64,000 nt of DNA from Hymenobacter negativus (GTDB lineage Bacteria; Bacteroidota; Bacteroidia; Cytophagales; Hymenobacteraceae), in the NCBI RefSeq assembly GCF_016056375.1, contig NZ_JAEDAE010000011.1, positions 1-64,000 of the forward strand, in the 5' to 3' direction. Below are positions 17,037 to 24,736 of this stretch, one piece after another. The translations under genes were made by a program, and so were the position numbers. Numbering within the stretch: position 1 is the stretch's first letter; each line of letters begins with the position of its first letter. The notes beneath the pieces were generated by a model. The model saw only the letters and a list, made by a program, of their open reading frames with translations. It was not told the origin of the DNA and did no database searches.

Positions 17037-17651
17037 CTACGCAGCGTAAGCAGCGGCGAAGCGTTTGTTCACTTCATCCCAGTTGATGAGGTTGAAGAAG
17101 GCGGCTACGTAGTCGGGGCGGCGGTTCTGGTATTTCAGGTAATAAGCGTGCTCCCACACGTCGAGGCCGAGGATGGGCATGCCTTTGCAGCCGGTTTCTG
17201 GCATCAGCGGGTTGTCCTGGTTTGGGGTCGAGCAGATTTGTACCGAGCCGTCGGGCTGCTTGCACAGCCAGGCCCAGCCCGAGCCGAAGCGCGTGGTAGC
17301 GGCTTTGGTGAATTCTTCCTTGAACTTGTCGTAGGTGCCGAAAGCCTTGTTGATGGCTTCGCCAACTGCGCCGGTGGGCTGCCCTCCGCCGTTGGGCGAC
17401 AAGATGGTCCACCACAGCGAGTGGTTGTAATGGCCGCCGCCGTTGTTGCGCACGGCCGCCGGGGCCTTGGCAATGTTGTGCAGGATTTCCTCGATGGACT
17501 GGTTTTCCATCTCCGTGCCCGCGATGGCCGCGTTCAGGTTGGTCACGTAGGCCTGGTGGTGCTTGCTATGGTGGATTTCCATGGTTTGCGCGTCAAACGT
17601 GGGTTCGAGCGCATCGTAAGCGTACGGAAGTTTCGGGAGTTCGAAAGCCAT
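17037..17651 (-). CDS. sodA: Superoxide dismutase [Fe/Mn]
   Basis: Dismutes superoxide in the cytoplasm. The 204 aa protein from MAFELPKLPY has the four metal ligands in family positions: His in MEIHHSKHHQAYV (about 27), His in GGHYNHSLWW (about 77), and Asp and His in LDVWEHAYYLKYQNRRPDYV (about 165-169). The longer frame to 17720 runs through the promoter region. Fe versus Mn preference cannot be decided safely. A TACTTTTG box upstream inside the end of tadA suggests its own promoter. Confidence 0.95.
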   Translation of the reverse strand: MAFELPKLPYAYDALEPTFDAQTMEIHHSKHHQAYVTNLNAAIAGTEMENQSIEEILHNIAKAPAAVRNNGGGHYNHSLWWTILSPNGGGQPTGAVGEAINKAFGTYDKFKEEFTKAATTRFGSGWAWLCKQPDGSVQICSTPNQDNPLMPETGCKGMPILGLDVWEHAYYLKYQNRRPDYVAAFFNLINWDEVNKRFAAAYAA

Positions 17652-17746
17652 AATTACAGAGGGTTTGGGTGGTGGTGAGTAAGAATGTTGGACAGGGGTA
17701 AAACAGTCAGCGCCGTGCATGGTTGCGGCCGTTTCGCCGAGAAGGT

Positions 17747-17754
17747 CAAAAGTA
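17747..17754 (-). promoter_or_regulatory. -7 element of the sodA promoter (TACTTTTG)
   Basis: On the minus strand TACTTTTG matches TAnnTTTG and lies about 96 bases before the sodA start, overlapping the tadA stop region. The nearest TTG upstream is only 14 bases away, shorter than usual. Confidence 0.45.
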
Positions 17755-17756
17755 TA

Positions 17757-18197
17757 TTATTTCCTCTTCAAACTGAAAAATTTACGCATTAAGGCCGCAC
17801 ATTCTTCGGCCCGCACGCCGCCGCGTAGCTTAGTGCGCGGGTGCAGTAGCGCTCCATGTCGCCGGAAGCCCACTTTCGGCTCTTCGGCCCCGAACACCAC
17901 GGCCTTCATCTGGGCCCAGTAACTGGCCCCGGCGCACATCACGCACGGCTCGATGGTGACGTAAAGGGTGCAGTCGGACAGGTATTTATTGCCGAGGTAA
18001 TTGGCGGCGGCGGTTAGGGCCAGCATTTCGGCGTGGGCCGTCACGTCGCGCAGGCGTTCGGTCTGGTTGTAGCCCCGTCCGATTATCTGGTTTTCAAACA
18101 CGACCACGGCCCCGATGGGAATTTCATCAGCGGCAAAGGCTTTTTCGGCCTCGGCCAGCGCCTGGGCCATGAAATAGTCGTCGGATAAATCTGTCAT
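17757..18197 (-). CDS. tadA: tRNA-specific adenosine deaminase TadA (nucleoside deaminase family)
   Basis: Converts the wobble adenosine of tRNA-Arg(ACG) to inosine. The 146 aa protein carries the zinc deaminase motifs HAE (in VTAHAEMLALTAAANYLG, about residue 56) and PCVMCAG (about 86-92), typical for TadA; guanine deaminase-like relatives are the alternative. The N terminus MTDLSDDYFMAQALAEAEKAF matches the usual DEYFMxxAL start, so the ATG at 18197 is likely real. That ATG-ACA is the terminal ATGACA of a palindromic repeat element (18192-18356), so the repeat supplies the start codon. Confidence 0.9.
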   Translation of the reverse strand: MTDLSDDYFMAQALAEAEKAFAADEIPIGAVVVFENQIIGRGYNQTERLRDVTAHAEMLALTAAANYLGNKYLSDCTLYVTIEPCVMCAGASYWAQMKAVVFGAEEPKVGFRRHGALLHPRTKLRGGVRAEECAALMRKFFSLKRK

Positions 18198-18356
18198 TGC
18201 GAGTGGAGCGCAGCGGAACGCGGCAATCCGTCCTGTAAACGCGACTGGTTTTCTAAACGCAGAGGGTTCAGAGGTGAATGGGGTGATAAGGCTTTCTAGG
18301 AGAAGGGCATTGGTGGCATTGGGAGGAAGGATTGCCGCATTTCGCTCGCAATGACA
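18192..18356. repeat. Palindromic intergenic element, TGTCATTGC type, overlapping the tadA start
   Basis: The element starts TGTCATTGCGAG and ends CTCGCAATGACA. Each arm folds on itself: ATTGC at 18196 pairs with GCAAT further in the left arm, and ATTGC/GCAAT pair in the right arm. The central about 90 bases are unlike the other copies. It fills the whole gap between tadA and the next gene, and its left end provides ATGACA, the first two codons of tadA. Confidence 0.8.
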
Positions 18357-18362
18357 TACAAT

Positions 18363-18923
18363 TTACTTCTTCATCACAATAGCCCCCATCACGGCCTGGG
18401 CCGTGGGCTGCCACTGCGCCTGCTCATCGGCCGGCGCCACGAAGGTGAAGACGTACAATTGAGTGCCCTCGATGGCGTATTGCACGGTCTGGTAGCGTTT
18501 GATGGGGGCCAGCTGACTGCCGGTGCGCTTGCTGTCGGCCACCGTCGACACGAATTCGAAATAGATGAGATCGCGCCCGTTCACGGTCCGAATGTCTTCC
18601 TTGATGAAGTCAACCTTGGTATAGAGCCGCTGGATGCTGGACTTGTAAATCTTAATCAGTACGCCGTAATCGAAGCTTTCGAAGGTGGTGGGGCGCACGG
18701 CCACACTGAAATCCACGCGCCCGCTGGGGTTGGAAAACACGGCCAGCGGCTTGCGCGGCGAAGGGTATTTCACGGCAATGCCGTCGTCGGGCAGCGGCGC
18801 GAAGCCCACCGGCACGCCCACGCTCAGGCTCGAGGCCAGCTTCACGGTGGTAAGCTTAGGCTTGGGCGCAAAGGCCGTGAGGCCAAAAAACAGCAGCAGG
18901 AGCGAGGCGAATGTGAATTTCAT
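18363..18923 (-). CDS. Exported protein of unknown function
   Basis: A 186 aa protein with a clear signal peptide (MKFTFASLLLLFFGLTAFA) and no further membrane segment, so it is probably periplasmic or surface exposed. The mature part has beta-rich stretches (VGVPVGFAPLPDDGIAVKYPSPRKP, FEFVSTVAD, YQTVQYAIEGTQLYVFTFVAP) and ends WQPTAQAVMGAIVMKK, a pattern seen in small exported proteins that resemble PsbP/Mog1 folds, though I cannot assign a family. It begins at the second Met of the open frame. It lies between a palindromic element and a terminator. Confidence 0.72.
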   Translation of the reverse strand: MKFTFASLLLLFFGLTAFAPKPKLTTVKLASSLSVGVPVGFAPLPDDGIAVKYPSPRKPLAVFSNPSGRVDFSVAVRPTTFESFDYGVLIKIYKSSIQRLYTKVDFIKEDIRTVNGRDLIYFEFVSTVADSKRTGSQLAPIKRYQTVQYAIEGTQLYVFTFVAPADEQAQWQPTAQAVMGAIVMKK

Positions 18924-18953
18924 AGCAAAGAGCAACGATGAGGGCATAAAAGT

Positions 18954-18982
18954 AGTGCCCCGGCTTTTGGGGCCGGGGCACT
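18954..18982 (-). terminator. Terminator after the small CTD-like secreted protein gene
   Basis: AGTGCCCCGGC (18954-18964) and GCCGGGGCACT (18972-18982) form a perfect 11-base stem; on the minus strand it is followed by ACTTTTATG. It ends the gene at 18996-19436. Confidence 0.75.
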
Positions 18983-18995
18983 GCTAAGGCATCGG

Positions 18996-19436
18996 TTAGC
19001 GCCGAATGGTGGGGTACTTGATGCGGACCTTCTTCCAGTACACGTAGTTGCCGGTTTTGGCTTCTACCAGGTAGGTGCCGGCCGGAATCTTGCCCAGGTT
19101 CACCGGCGCGCCGGTGTTGTTGGCGGGGTCCAGGTCGGTCTGGTACATCACCTTGTTCTTGTAATCGGTCATCACCAGCGTGCCGGGCTTGGTGAACTGC
19201 TGGGTGAAGCTGAGCAGAATATCGGTCGAGTTTGGCTTGGGAAATACGTCGATGCCCGACAGCGTTTCGATGCGCTTGATGGGACCATCGAGCGTGACCG
19301 CGCCGGCCGTGCCCTTCGATTTAATCTCCATGCCCGTGGCATCGGACTTGGTTTTGGTCTTGATTTTGGTTTGGGCCTGCGCGGAGCCGGCGAACAACAA
19401 CGCGGCAGCCAGCGCGAAAGAGGGGAGGAATTTCAT
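18996..19436 (-). CDS. Small secreted protein resembling a stand-alone T9SS C-terminal domain
   Basis: A 146 aa protein with signal peptide MKFLPSFALAAALLFAGSAQA and then a Lys/Thr-rich stretch (QTKIKTKTKSD). Residues about 62-146 (ETLSGIDVFPKPNSTDILLS, DYKNKVMYQTDLD, GKIPAGTYLVEAKTGNYVYWKKVRI) follow the order of strands of T9SS type A sorting domains: VFP-PN start, mid strand with 'YKNKVMY', 'L-PAGTYLV', final strand. There is almost no passenger. The open frame continues upstream to 19577 but that part overlaps promoter sequence. Whether it is a T9SS substrate is inference. Confidence 0.7.
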   Translation of the reverse strand: MKFLPSFALAAALLFAGSAQAQTKIKTKTKSDATGMEIKSKGTAGAVTLDGPIKRIETLSGIDVFPKPNSTDILLSFTQQFTKPGTLVMTDYKNKVMYQTDLDPANNTGAPVNLGKIPAGTYLVEAKTGNYVYWKKVRIKYPTIRR

Positions 19437-19617
19437 TGGGAATTGAAGGGATTGAGAAGACAAAGGAACGCAGTTGCTAACGCCCTTTGCATACTCCGTA
19501 CCAAAGTTTGGGTTTCGCCCCGCCGCTGTGGTGGCTACCTTCGCACAAAAAAACGGAGTCAGAACCACGCTAGTCAAATCCGTTCTTATCCGTCAAATCC
19601 GTTAAAATCTGCGGTCC

Positions 19618-21381
19618 ATGCTACGTACCCACACCTGCGGCGAGCTCCGCCCCGAACACATTGGTCAAACCGTCAGCCTTTGCGGCTGGGTGCAGCGCAC
19701 CCGCGACAAAGGCTCCCTGCTCTGGATTGACCTGCGCGACCGGTACGGCCTCACCCAAATCACCCTCGAAGAAGGCGTGGAGGCCGATGCCGTGCGCGAA
19801 ACCGCCCGCCAGCTCGGCCGCGAGTTTGTGCTGAGTGTGACCGGCAAAGTGGCCGAGCGCTACTCCAAAAACGATAAAATCCCTACGGGGGCCATCGAAA
19901 TCCGCCCCGAGAAAGTGGAGATTTTGAATCCCGCCAAATTGCCGCCCTTCCTCATCGAAGACGACACCGACGGCGGCGACGACCTGCGGATGAAGTACCG
20001 CTACCTCGACCTGCGCCGCACCCCCGTGCGCAACAACCTGATGTTGCGCCACAAAATGGCCCAAGCCGTGCGCCGCTACCTCGATGGCCAGGACTTCATC
20101 GAAGTCGAAACACCCGTCCTCATCAAGAGCACGCCCGAAGGGGCGCGCGATTTCGTGGTGCCCTCGCGTATGAACCCCGGCGAGTTTTACGCCTTACCGC
20201 AAAGCCCCCAGACGTTCAAGCAGCTGCTCATGGTGTCGGGCTTCGACCGGTATTTCCAGATTGTGAAGTGCTTCCGCGACGAGGACCTGCGCGCCGACCG
20301 CCAGCCCGAATTCACGCAGATTGACTGCGAAATGGCCTTCGTGGAGCAGGAAGACGTCCTGGATATGTTCGAAGGCCTGGTGCGCTACCTGTTCAAGGAA
20401 ATCAAAAACCTCGATTTCCCCACCGTGCCCCGCATGACCTACGCCGAGGCCATGCGCGACTACGGCAACGACAAGCCCGACACCCGCTTCGCCATGAAGC
20501 TCACCGACCTCACCGAAACCACGAAAGGCCAAGGCTTCCCCGTGTTCGACGGCGCTGAACTGGTGCTGGGCATCAACGCCGCCACCTGTGCCGCCTACAC
20601 CCGCAAGCAGATTGACGAGCTAACCGAGTGGGTGAAGCGCCCGCAAATCGGGGCCACTGGCCTCGTGTACGCCCGTGTGGAGGCCGATGGCCAGGTGAAA
20701 TCCTCGGTTGATAAGTTCTACTCGCAGGAGGAATTGCAGAAGTGGAAAGCGGCCTTCAATGCCAACCCCGGCGACCTCATCCTGCTGCTGGCCGGCTCCG
20801 AAGCCAAAACCCGCAAAGCTGCCAGCGAGCTGCGCCTAGAAATGGGCCGCCGCCTCGGTCTGCGTGACCCCAACTCGTTCTCGCCGCTGTGGGTGATTGA
20901 CTTCCCGCTGCTCGAATTCAGCGAAGAGGAAAACCGCCATTTCGCCATGCACCACCCCTTCACCTCGCCCAAGCCGGAGGATTTGGCCTTGCTCGACGAC
21001 CCCAAAACCATCGGTCAGACCCGCGCCAACGCCTACGACCTTGTGATAAACGGCGTAGAAATCGGTGGCGGCTCCATCCGCATCCACGACCGTGCCGTGC
21101 AGGCTCGCATGTTCTCGCTCCTGGGCTTCACTCCCGAGGAGGCCCAGGCCCAGTTTGGCTTCCTGCTCGATGCCTTCGAGTACGGCGCCCCGCCCCACGG
21201 CGGCCTGGCCTTCGGCTTCGACCGCCTCTGCAGCCTCTTCGGCGGCTCGGATTCCATCCGCGACTTCATCGCCTTCCCGAAAAATAACTCCGGCCGCGAT
21301 GTGATGATAGACTCGCCCTCGCCCATCGCCGATGCGCAATTGAAGGAGCTGAGCATTAAGACCGACGTGGTGGCGAAGTAG
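19618..21381 (+). CDS. aspS: Aspartyl-tRNA synthetase
   Basis: Charges tRNA-Asp (class II aaRS). The 587 aa product has the bacterial layout: N-terminal OB-fold anticodon domain (LCGWVQRTRDKGSLLWIDLRDRYG), motif 2 (FRDEDLRADRQPEFTQIDCEM, about 220-240), the bacterial GAD insertion (about 290-410), and motif 3 (GLAFGFDRLCSLFGG near 530). The end FPKNNSGRDVMIDSPSP is typical for the discriminating bacterial enzyme. A TACCTTCG box at 19536-19543 could be its -7 element. The next gene starts 4 bases after the stop. Confidence 0.97.
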   Translation: MLRTHTCGELRPEHIGQTVSLCGWVQRTRDKGSLLWIDLRDRYGLTQITLEEGVEADAVRETARQLGREFVLSVTGKVAERYSKNDKIPTGAIEIRPEKVEILNPAKLPPFLIEDDTDGGDDLRMKYRYLDLRRTPVRNNLMLRHKMAQAVRRYLDGQDFIEVETPVLIKSTPEGARDFVVPSRMNPGEFYALPQSPQTFKQLLMVSGFDRYFQIVKCFRDEDLRADRQPEFTQIDCEMAFVEQEDVLDMFEGLVRYLFKEIKNLDFPTVPRMTYAEAMRDYGNDKPDTRFAMKLTDLTETTKGQGFPVFDGAELVLGINAATCAAYTRKQIDELTEWVKRPQIGATGLVYARVEADGQVKSSVDKFYSQEELQKWKAAFNANPGDLILLLAGSEAKTRKAASELRLEMGRRLGLRDPNSFSPLWVIDFPLLEFSEEENRHFAMHHPFTSPKPEDLALLDDPKTIGQTRANAYDLVINGVEIGGGSIRIHDRAVQARMFSLLGFTPEEAQAQFGFLLDAFEYGAPPHGGLAFGFDRLCSLFGGSDSIRDFIAFPKNNSGRDVMIDSPSPIADAQLKELSIKTDVVAK

Positions 21382-21385
21382 CAGT

Positions 21386-21838
21386 ATGGAAAAATCTGCT
21401 TCCAGCCTAAATAGAAATAGCTTTGAGCACGAGATTGGTTATTCGCAAAGCGCCATTCTTGCTAATTTTATTTTCGGAGGTTTTCTTTTGCTTACTGGGG
21501 TGGGCCTAGCGTTTTGGTTGGAGAGCTGGGTTGCTGCATACTTTTCCGTAATAGGCTTATTTCTAATATGGCGAGCAATCAGGCGCATTCGCAATCAGGG
21601 GCCGCAGCTAAAAATAGGAAGCCAAGGAATCTGGACAGTAGCAACAGGTTTTTTGCCCTGGACTAAAGCCCAGGCTATAATTAAAGTTGAGTCTGGTCAT
21701 CGTTCTGCCACGACGTATTTAATCATACTTGCAAAAGGTAGTTATGGAGAGATAACCCGAATAGCCTTAGAAGGCTTAGACGTGGATGCGCGTAATCTGC
21801 AAGCCTATTTGAATAAGTATGCACCAAAGCAAATCTGA
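21386..21838 (+). CDS. Small membrane protein, unknown function
   Basis: A 150 aa protein with two adjacent membrane segments (about 24-45 FIFGGFLLLTGVGLAFWLE and 48-64 VAAYFSVIGLFLIWRAI) followed by a soluble C-terminal part (LKIGSQGIWTVATGFLPWTKAQAIIKVES ... YLIILAKGS). The TM-TM-beta pattern resembles small PH-like membrane proteins of Bacteroidota, but I cannot assign a family. The start is 4 bases after the aspS stop, so it is probably co-transcribed, yet it is much AT-richer than aspS. Confidence 0.68.
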   Translation: MEKSASSLNRNSFEHEIGYSQSAILANFIFGGFLLLTGVGLAFWLESWVAAYFSVIGLFLIWRAIRRIRNQGPQLKIGSQGIWTVATGFLPWTKAQAIIKVESGHRSATTYLIILAKGSYGEITRIALEGLDVDARNLQAYLNKYAPKQI

Positions 21839-21853
21839 TTCTCAAAATACAGC

Positions 21854-21886
21854 AGCGGCGACTGATACTTCAGTCGCCGCTTTTTT
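21854..21886 (+). terminator. Terminator after the aspS unit
   Basis: AGCGGCGACTGA (21854-21865) and TCAGTCGCCGCT (21870-21881) form a perfect stem followed by TTTTTT. Confidence 0.88.
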
Positions 21887-22031
21887 ATTGGAGTGCGAGA
21901 AAGGCCCAATACGTTAGGGTCGCAAAACTCCTGGTTCGACGGGCTACGAGCCTGACTAAACGAAGAGGCAACCCCAGCCCCTCATGCACCGAGTAGGTTT
22001 GTATCAGTTAACAACTTAACCACTCACCCCC

Positions 22032-22220
22032 ATGACCAAGCTGTACATCTTCGCCGCCATTTTCCTGTTCTGGAGCGCCCTTGCTGCTTCCCTGATGCAA
22101 GTGCAGCTAGTGGCTTCGCCGATGCACAAGATGCGGGTGCCTACCTACCGTTCCGTGCCTGCGCGCGCCATGGTTATCGCGCAGGTGAATACGAGTGCCA
22201 CGGCTGCTTCTTACAATTAA
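22032..22220 (+). CDS. Small protein with N-terminal hydrophobic segment, unknown
   Basis: A 62 aa frame starting MTKLYIFAAIFLFWSALAASLM, which reads as a signal peptide or membrane anchor, followed by a short polar tail rich in Ala, Thr and Ser. A TAGGTTTG box at 21994-22001, 31 bases upstream, fits the Bacteroidota -7 consensus. It lies between two hairpins and no neighbour suggests a role. It may be a genuine small secreted peptide, but chance cannot be excluded. Confidence 0.42.
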   Translation: MTKLYIFAAIFLFWSALAASLMQVQLVASPMHKMRVPTYRSVPARAMVIAQVNTSATAASYN

Positions 22221-22280
22221 TTACGGCATCGTTTTCCGATAATTCTACTCGATACATAAGCTTCATAAATTGAAATTTAG

Positions 22281-22332
22281 CTCCTGAACAGCAATGCCGA
22301 ACCCAAGTGGGTTCGGCATTGCTGTTCAGGAG
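22281..22332. terminator. Perfect 24-bp hairpin between convergent genes
   Basis: Arms 22281-22304 and 22309-22332 are perfect complements (core CCTGAACAGCAATGCCGAAC) around an AAGT loop. Neither side has a good T run, so it may be a factor-assisted terminator or another kind of structured element. Confidence 0.6.
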
Positions 22333-22362
22333 TATAACGCGACCATTTATTCTGCCGCTTAA

Positions 22363-23397
22363 TTACAACCAGGCCATATTTTCCTTGAACTCGACCGGGT
22401 ACATATTGAGGTATTGCACGATGCGCGGGTAGGTGCCGTGGTTTGGGCTGCTGCCGTGCGGCAATGCGTGGTGCCAAATAATAAAATCGCCGGCCTCGGC
22501 CGCGATGGGCACGGCCAACGCGTCCAGATTCACCCGGCGCGGGTCGGTGCCGGCAGGCAGGGTAGCCAGCCAGCTTTCCAGCTTGCGGTGGAAGCACGGC
22601 ACGCAACGGAAAGCGCCTTGCTCGGCCGGCGTGTCGCAGAGGTACAGCAGGCCCTGGGTACCGAAGTGCAGCGGCGGCTCCAGGCTCATGTCCCAATGCA
22701 GGGGAGTGCCCTGGTGCTGGTAGGTAGCGGTTTCGGGTGGGTTGAAGCTGGTGCGGTCGGTGGTTTTCCAGAGGTCGGCGGTTTGCCAGAGCTGGACAAA
22801 AGCTTTCTGAATCCGCTTCGATTGCCGGTTTTCTAGTAGGGTTGGGTGGTGGTAAAAATCCATCATAATGCCCTTGCCAATGGGTTTTTCATACCAGGTG
22901 GCCGGGTCGTCAGGAGCCATGCCCAAAACCTCCCACACGGCCTTTTCGGTGGCGCGGGCCTGTTCTTTCGAAACGGCCGCACGAAGGATTACATAGCCAT
23001 GTTCAGCCCAGAAGGCCAAATCCACAGCGCTCAGTACGTCCTCCTCTTCCTCAATTTCGCGCAAATTAGCAATCAGCCTTTCTGAATAGGGTTGACTGGA
23101 AATGATGCTATTGAGACGTTCGATTTGTAATGGGTCAATCTGCCCGTTGTTTTTTGCCAGAACCCAATTTTCAAACTCCGCAAAGCTCGGCACCGATTGC
23201 ATCAAATAGCGCATGGTCTCCTCAAGCGGCAAACCAAGGCCGTTGAGCAGCAGGTTATCAAAACGCCAGCTTTTTTCGCTTTGCTCGATGAATACGCCAT
23301 TACGCTTGGCCAAAGACTGCGCCCAGAAACGCTTTAAGTGCATCACCCCCAGCTTCCCGGTTTCCACTGATGAAGTAAGGTCAAGTTGCGCTTTCAT
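22363..23397 (-). CDS. Phytanoyl-CoA dioxygenase (PhyH) family protein
   Basis: A 344 aa protein of the Fe(II)/2-oxoglutarate oxygenase superfamily. The facial triad is recognisable: HWD in TPLHWDMSLEPP (about residues 243-245) and the distal His in IIWHHALPHGSSPN (about 312-318), followed by an Arg in TYPRIVQYLN that would bind 2-oxoglutarate. The N-terminal third is helical and of unknown role. The start at 23397 (MKAQLDLTSSVETGKL) was chosen because the frame further upstream crosses the nuo terminator region. Substrates of bacterial members are diverse, so none is proposed. It lies directly downstream of nuoJ on the same strand, where nuoK would be expected. Confidence 0.82.
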   Translation of the reverse strand: MKAQLDLTSSVETGKLGVMHLKRFWAQSLAKRNGVFIEQSEKSWRFDNLLLNGLGLPLEETMRYLMQSVPSFAEFENWVLAKNNGQIDPLQIERLNSIISSQPYSERLIANLREIEEEEDVLSAVDLAFWAEHGYVILRAAVSKEQARATEKAVWEVLGMAPDDPATWYEKPIGKGIMMDFYHHPTLLENRQSKRIQKAFVQLWQTADLWKTTDRTSFNPPETATYQHQGTPLHWDMSLEPPLHFGTQGLLYLCDTPAEQGAFRCVPCFHRKLESWLATLPAGTDPRRVNLDALAVPIAAEAGDFIIWHHALPHGSSPNHGTYPRIVQYLNMYPVEFKENMAWL

Positions 23398-23478
23398 ATG
23401 CTTTAAAATCCTGATAAAAGATGAATCCAAACGCGACACTTGGCCGAGCTGTGGCAAATTACAGTGGAACACAAAAAA

Positions 23479-23504
23479 AGCGGCAACTGAACTCAGTTGC
23501 CGCT
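23479..23504 (-). terminator. Terminator of the nuo cluster after nuoJ
   Basis: AGCGGCAACTGA (23479-23490) and TCAGTTGCCGCT (23493-23504) pair perfectly; on the minus strand a run of seven T follows. It closes the nuo transcript 22 bases after the nuoJ stop. Confidence 0.88.
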
Positions 23505-23525
23505 TCCCGTTTCAAGTCATTCAAG

Positions 23526-24035
23526 CTAGAAGTTCCGCTCGCCCGTCTCGCGCTTGCCCAGCATCACCGAGCCCACCATGGCGGCCAGCAGCAGGATGGA
23601 GGCCAGCTCAAACGGCAGCGCATAGTCCTTGAACAGCACCATGCCCAGGCGGTCGACCATGCCAATCTGCGAATCGAAACTGGTGGGGTCGTAGCCGGCG
23701 GGACTCACGTTGCGCAGCGCCGCCACCAGAATGAGCAGCAACGAGCCGCCGGCAATGGCCGCCGCAAACTTGGCCAGGGCGGGTTTGTGCGGCTCCGTGT
23801 CTTCGTTCAAATTCAGGAACATAATCACGAACAGGAAAAGCACCATGATGGCGCCGGCGTACACGATGATGTTCACCGCCGCCAAGAACTGCGCGTTCAG
23901 CAGCAGGTAGTGGCCCGAGAGCGTGAAGAACGTGAGGATGAGAAACAGGACGCTGTGCACTGGGTTTTTGGCCAGCACCACGCCCAATGCACTCAGCAGG
24001 GCCACGAACGAAAGAAAGAGGAAGAGAGGAGACAT
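23526..24035 (-). CDS. nuoJ: NADH-quinone oxidoreductase subunit J
   Basis: A membrane-arm subunit of complex I, 169 aa from MSPLFLFLSFVALLSALGVV, with about five membrane segments and the family stretch NIIVYAGAIMVLFLFVIMFLNL (about 60-82). The frame continues 10 codons upstream as MLRSAQHDTS, but that peptide is simply the translation of a palindromic repeat arm and is not part of the gene. It is the last nuo gene here; nuoKLMN do not follow. Confidence 0.93.
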   Translation of the reverse strand: MSPLFLFLSFVALLSALGVVLAKNPVHSVLFLILTFFTLSGHYLLLNAQFLAAVNIIVYAGAIMVLFLFVIMFLNLNEDTEPHKPALAKFAAAIAGGSLLLILVAALRNVSPAGYDPTSFDSQIGMVDRLGMVLFKDYALPFELASILLLAAMVGSVMLGKRETGERNF

Positions 24036-24040
24036 TGAGG

Positions 24041-24146
24041 TGTCATGCTGAGCGGAGCGAAGCATCTTATCACGCTTGCGCCGCGGGGGTTAACATATTT
24101 CTGACGAAAGCAGCGGTGATAAGATGCTTCCTTCGTCAGCATGACA
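24041..24146. repeat. Palindromic intergenic element, TGTCATGCT type, between nuoI and nuoJ
   Basis: Ends are TGTCATGCTGAGC and GTCAGCATGACA; arms 24041-24073 and 24116-24146 pair through TGTCATGCTGA and AAGCATCTTATCAC. Each arm also self-pairs (ATGCT with AGCAT). The element occupies all but about 11 of the 117 bases between the two genes. Confidence 0.88.
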
Positions 24147-24152
24147 AACAGG

Positions 24153-24731
24153 CTACGCCAGCTGCGAACGCAGCTTATCGGCCTGCTCGGGCGTGAGCTG
24201 AATACCGCGCTTCGAGCGGTTATCGGGCGTCACGGGCTCCACCAGCCGGTCTTTGCCGTAAATAAACTCGTCGCGCTCGAAGCGCGGCGGAGCCATTTTA
24301 TCGGCTTGCAGATACACGGCCGCTTTCGGGCAGGCTTCTTCGCACAGGCCGCAGAAGATGCAGCGCAGCATGTTGATTTCGTAGCTGACGGCGTATTTCT
24401 CTTCACGGTAGAGGCCTTCCTCGCCCTTCTTGCGCTCGCCGGCTACCATCGTAATGGCTTCGGCGGGGCAGGCCACGGCGCACAGGCCGCAGGCCGTGCA
24501 ACGCTCGCGGCCAACTTCGTCGCGCTTCAGCACGTGCAGGCCGCGGAAAACGGGGGAAAAGGGGCGCACCTCTTCGGGGTAGCGAATGGTTACCTGCTTT
24601 TTGGTGGCCGCCCGGAAAAAGTGCTGCATCGTGATGCTCAGGCCTTGGAAGATGGCGGGCAGGTAGGCGCGCTCGGCGAAGCTCATAGGCTTCTTTTCGA
24701 GGACTTTGGCGCGTTTGCTTAAGGATTCCAT
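24153..24731 (-). CDS. nuoI: NADH-quinone oxidoreductase subunit I (2x 4Fe-4S)
   Basis: Carries clusters N6a and N6b linking the peripheral arm to the quinone site. The 192 aa protein shows both CxxCxxCxxxCP motifs: CTACGLCAVACP (about 79-90) and CIFCGLCEEACP (about 124-135). The first Met is 6 bases after the nuoH stop region, and a second Met at residue 16 (MSFAERAYLP) is an alternative start. It has a normal NuoI core plus a slightly extended C terminus. Confidence 0.95.
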   Translation of the reverse strand: MESLSKRAKVLEKKPMSFAERAYLPAIFQGLSITMQHFFRAATKKQVTIRYPEEVRPFSPVFRGLHVLKRDEVGRERCTACGLCAVACPAEAITMVAGERKKGEEGLYREEKYAVSYEINMLRCIFCGLCEEACPKAAVYLQADKMAPPRFERDEFIYGKDRLVEPVTPDNRSKRGIQLTPEQADKLRSQLA

Positions 24732-24736
24732 AGTGG

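Noticed and set aside
24036..24065. N-terminal extension MLRSAQHDTS of NuoJ
   Set aside because: It is the translation of one arm of the palindromic element; NuoJ homologs begin at the MSPLFLF position.
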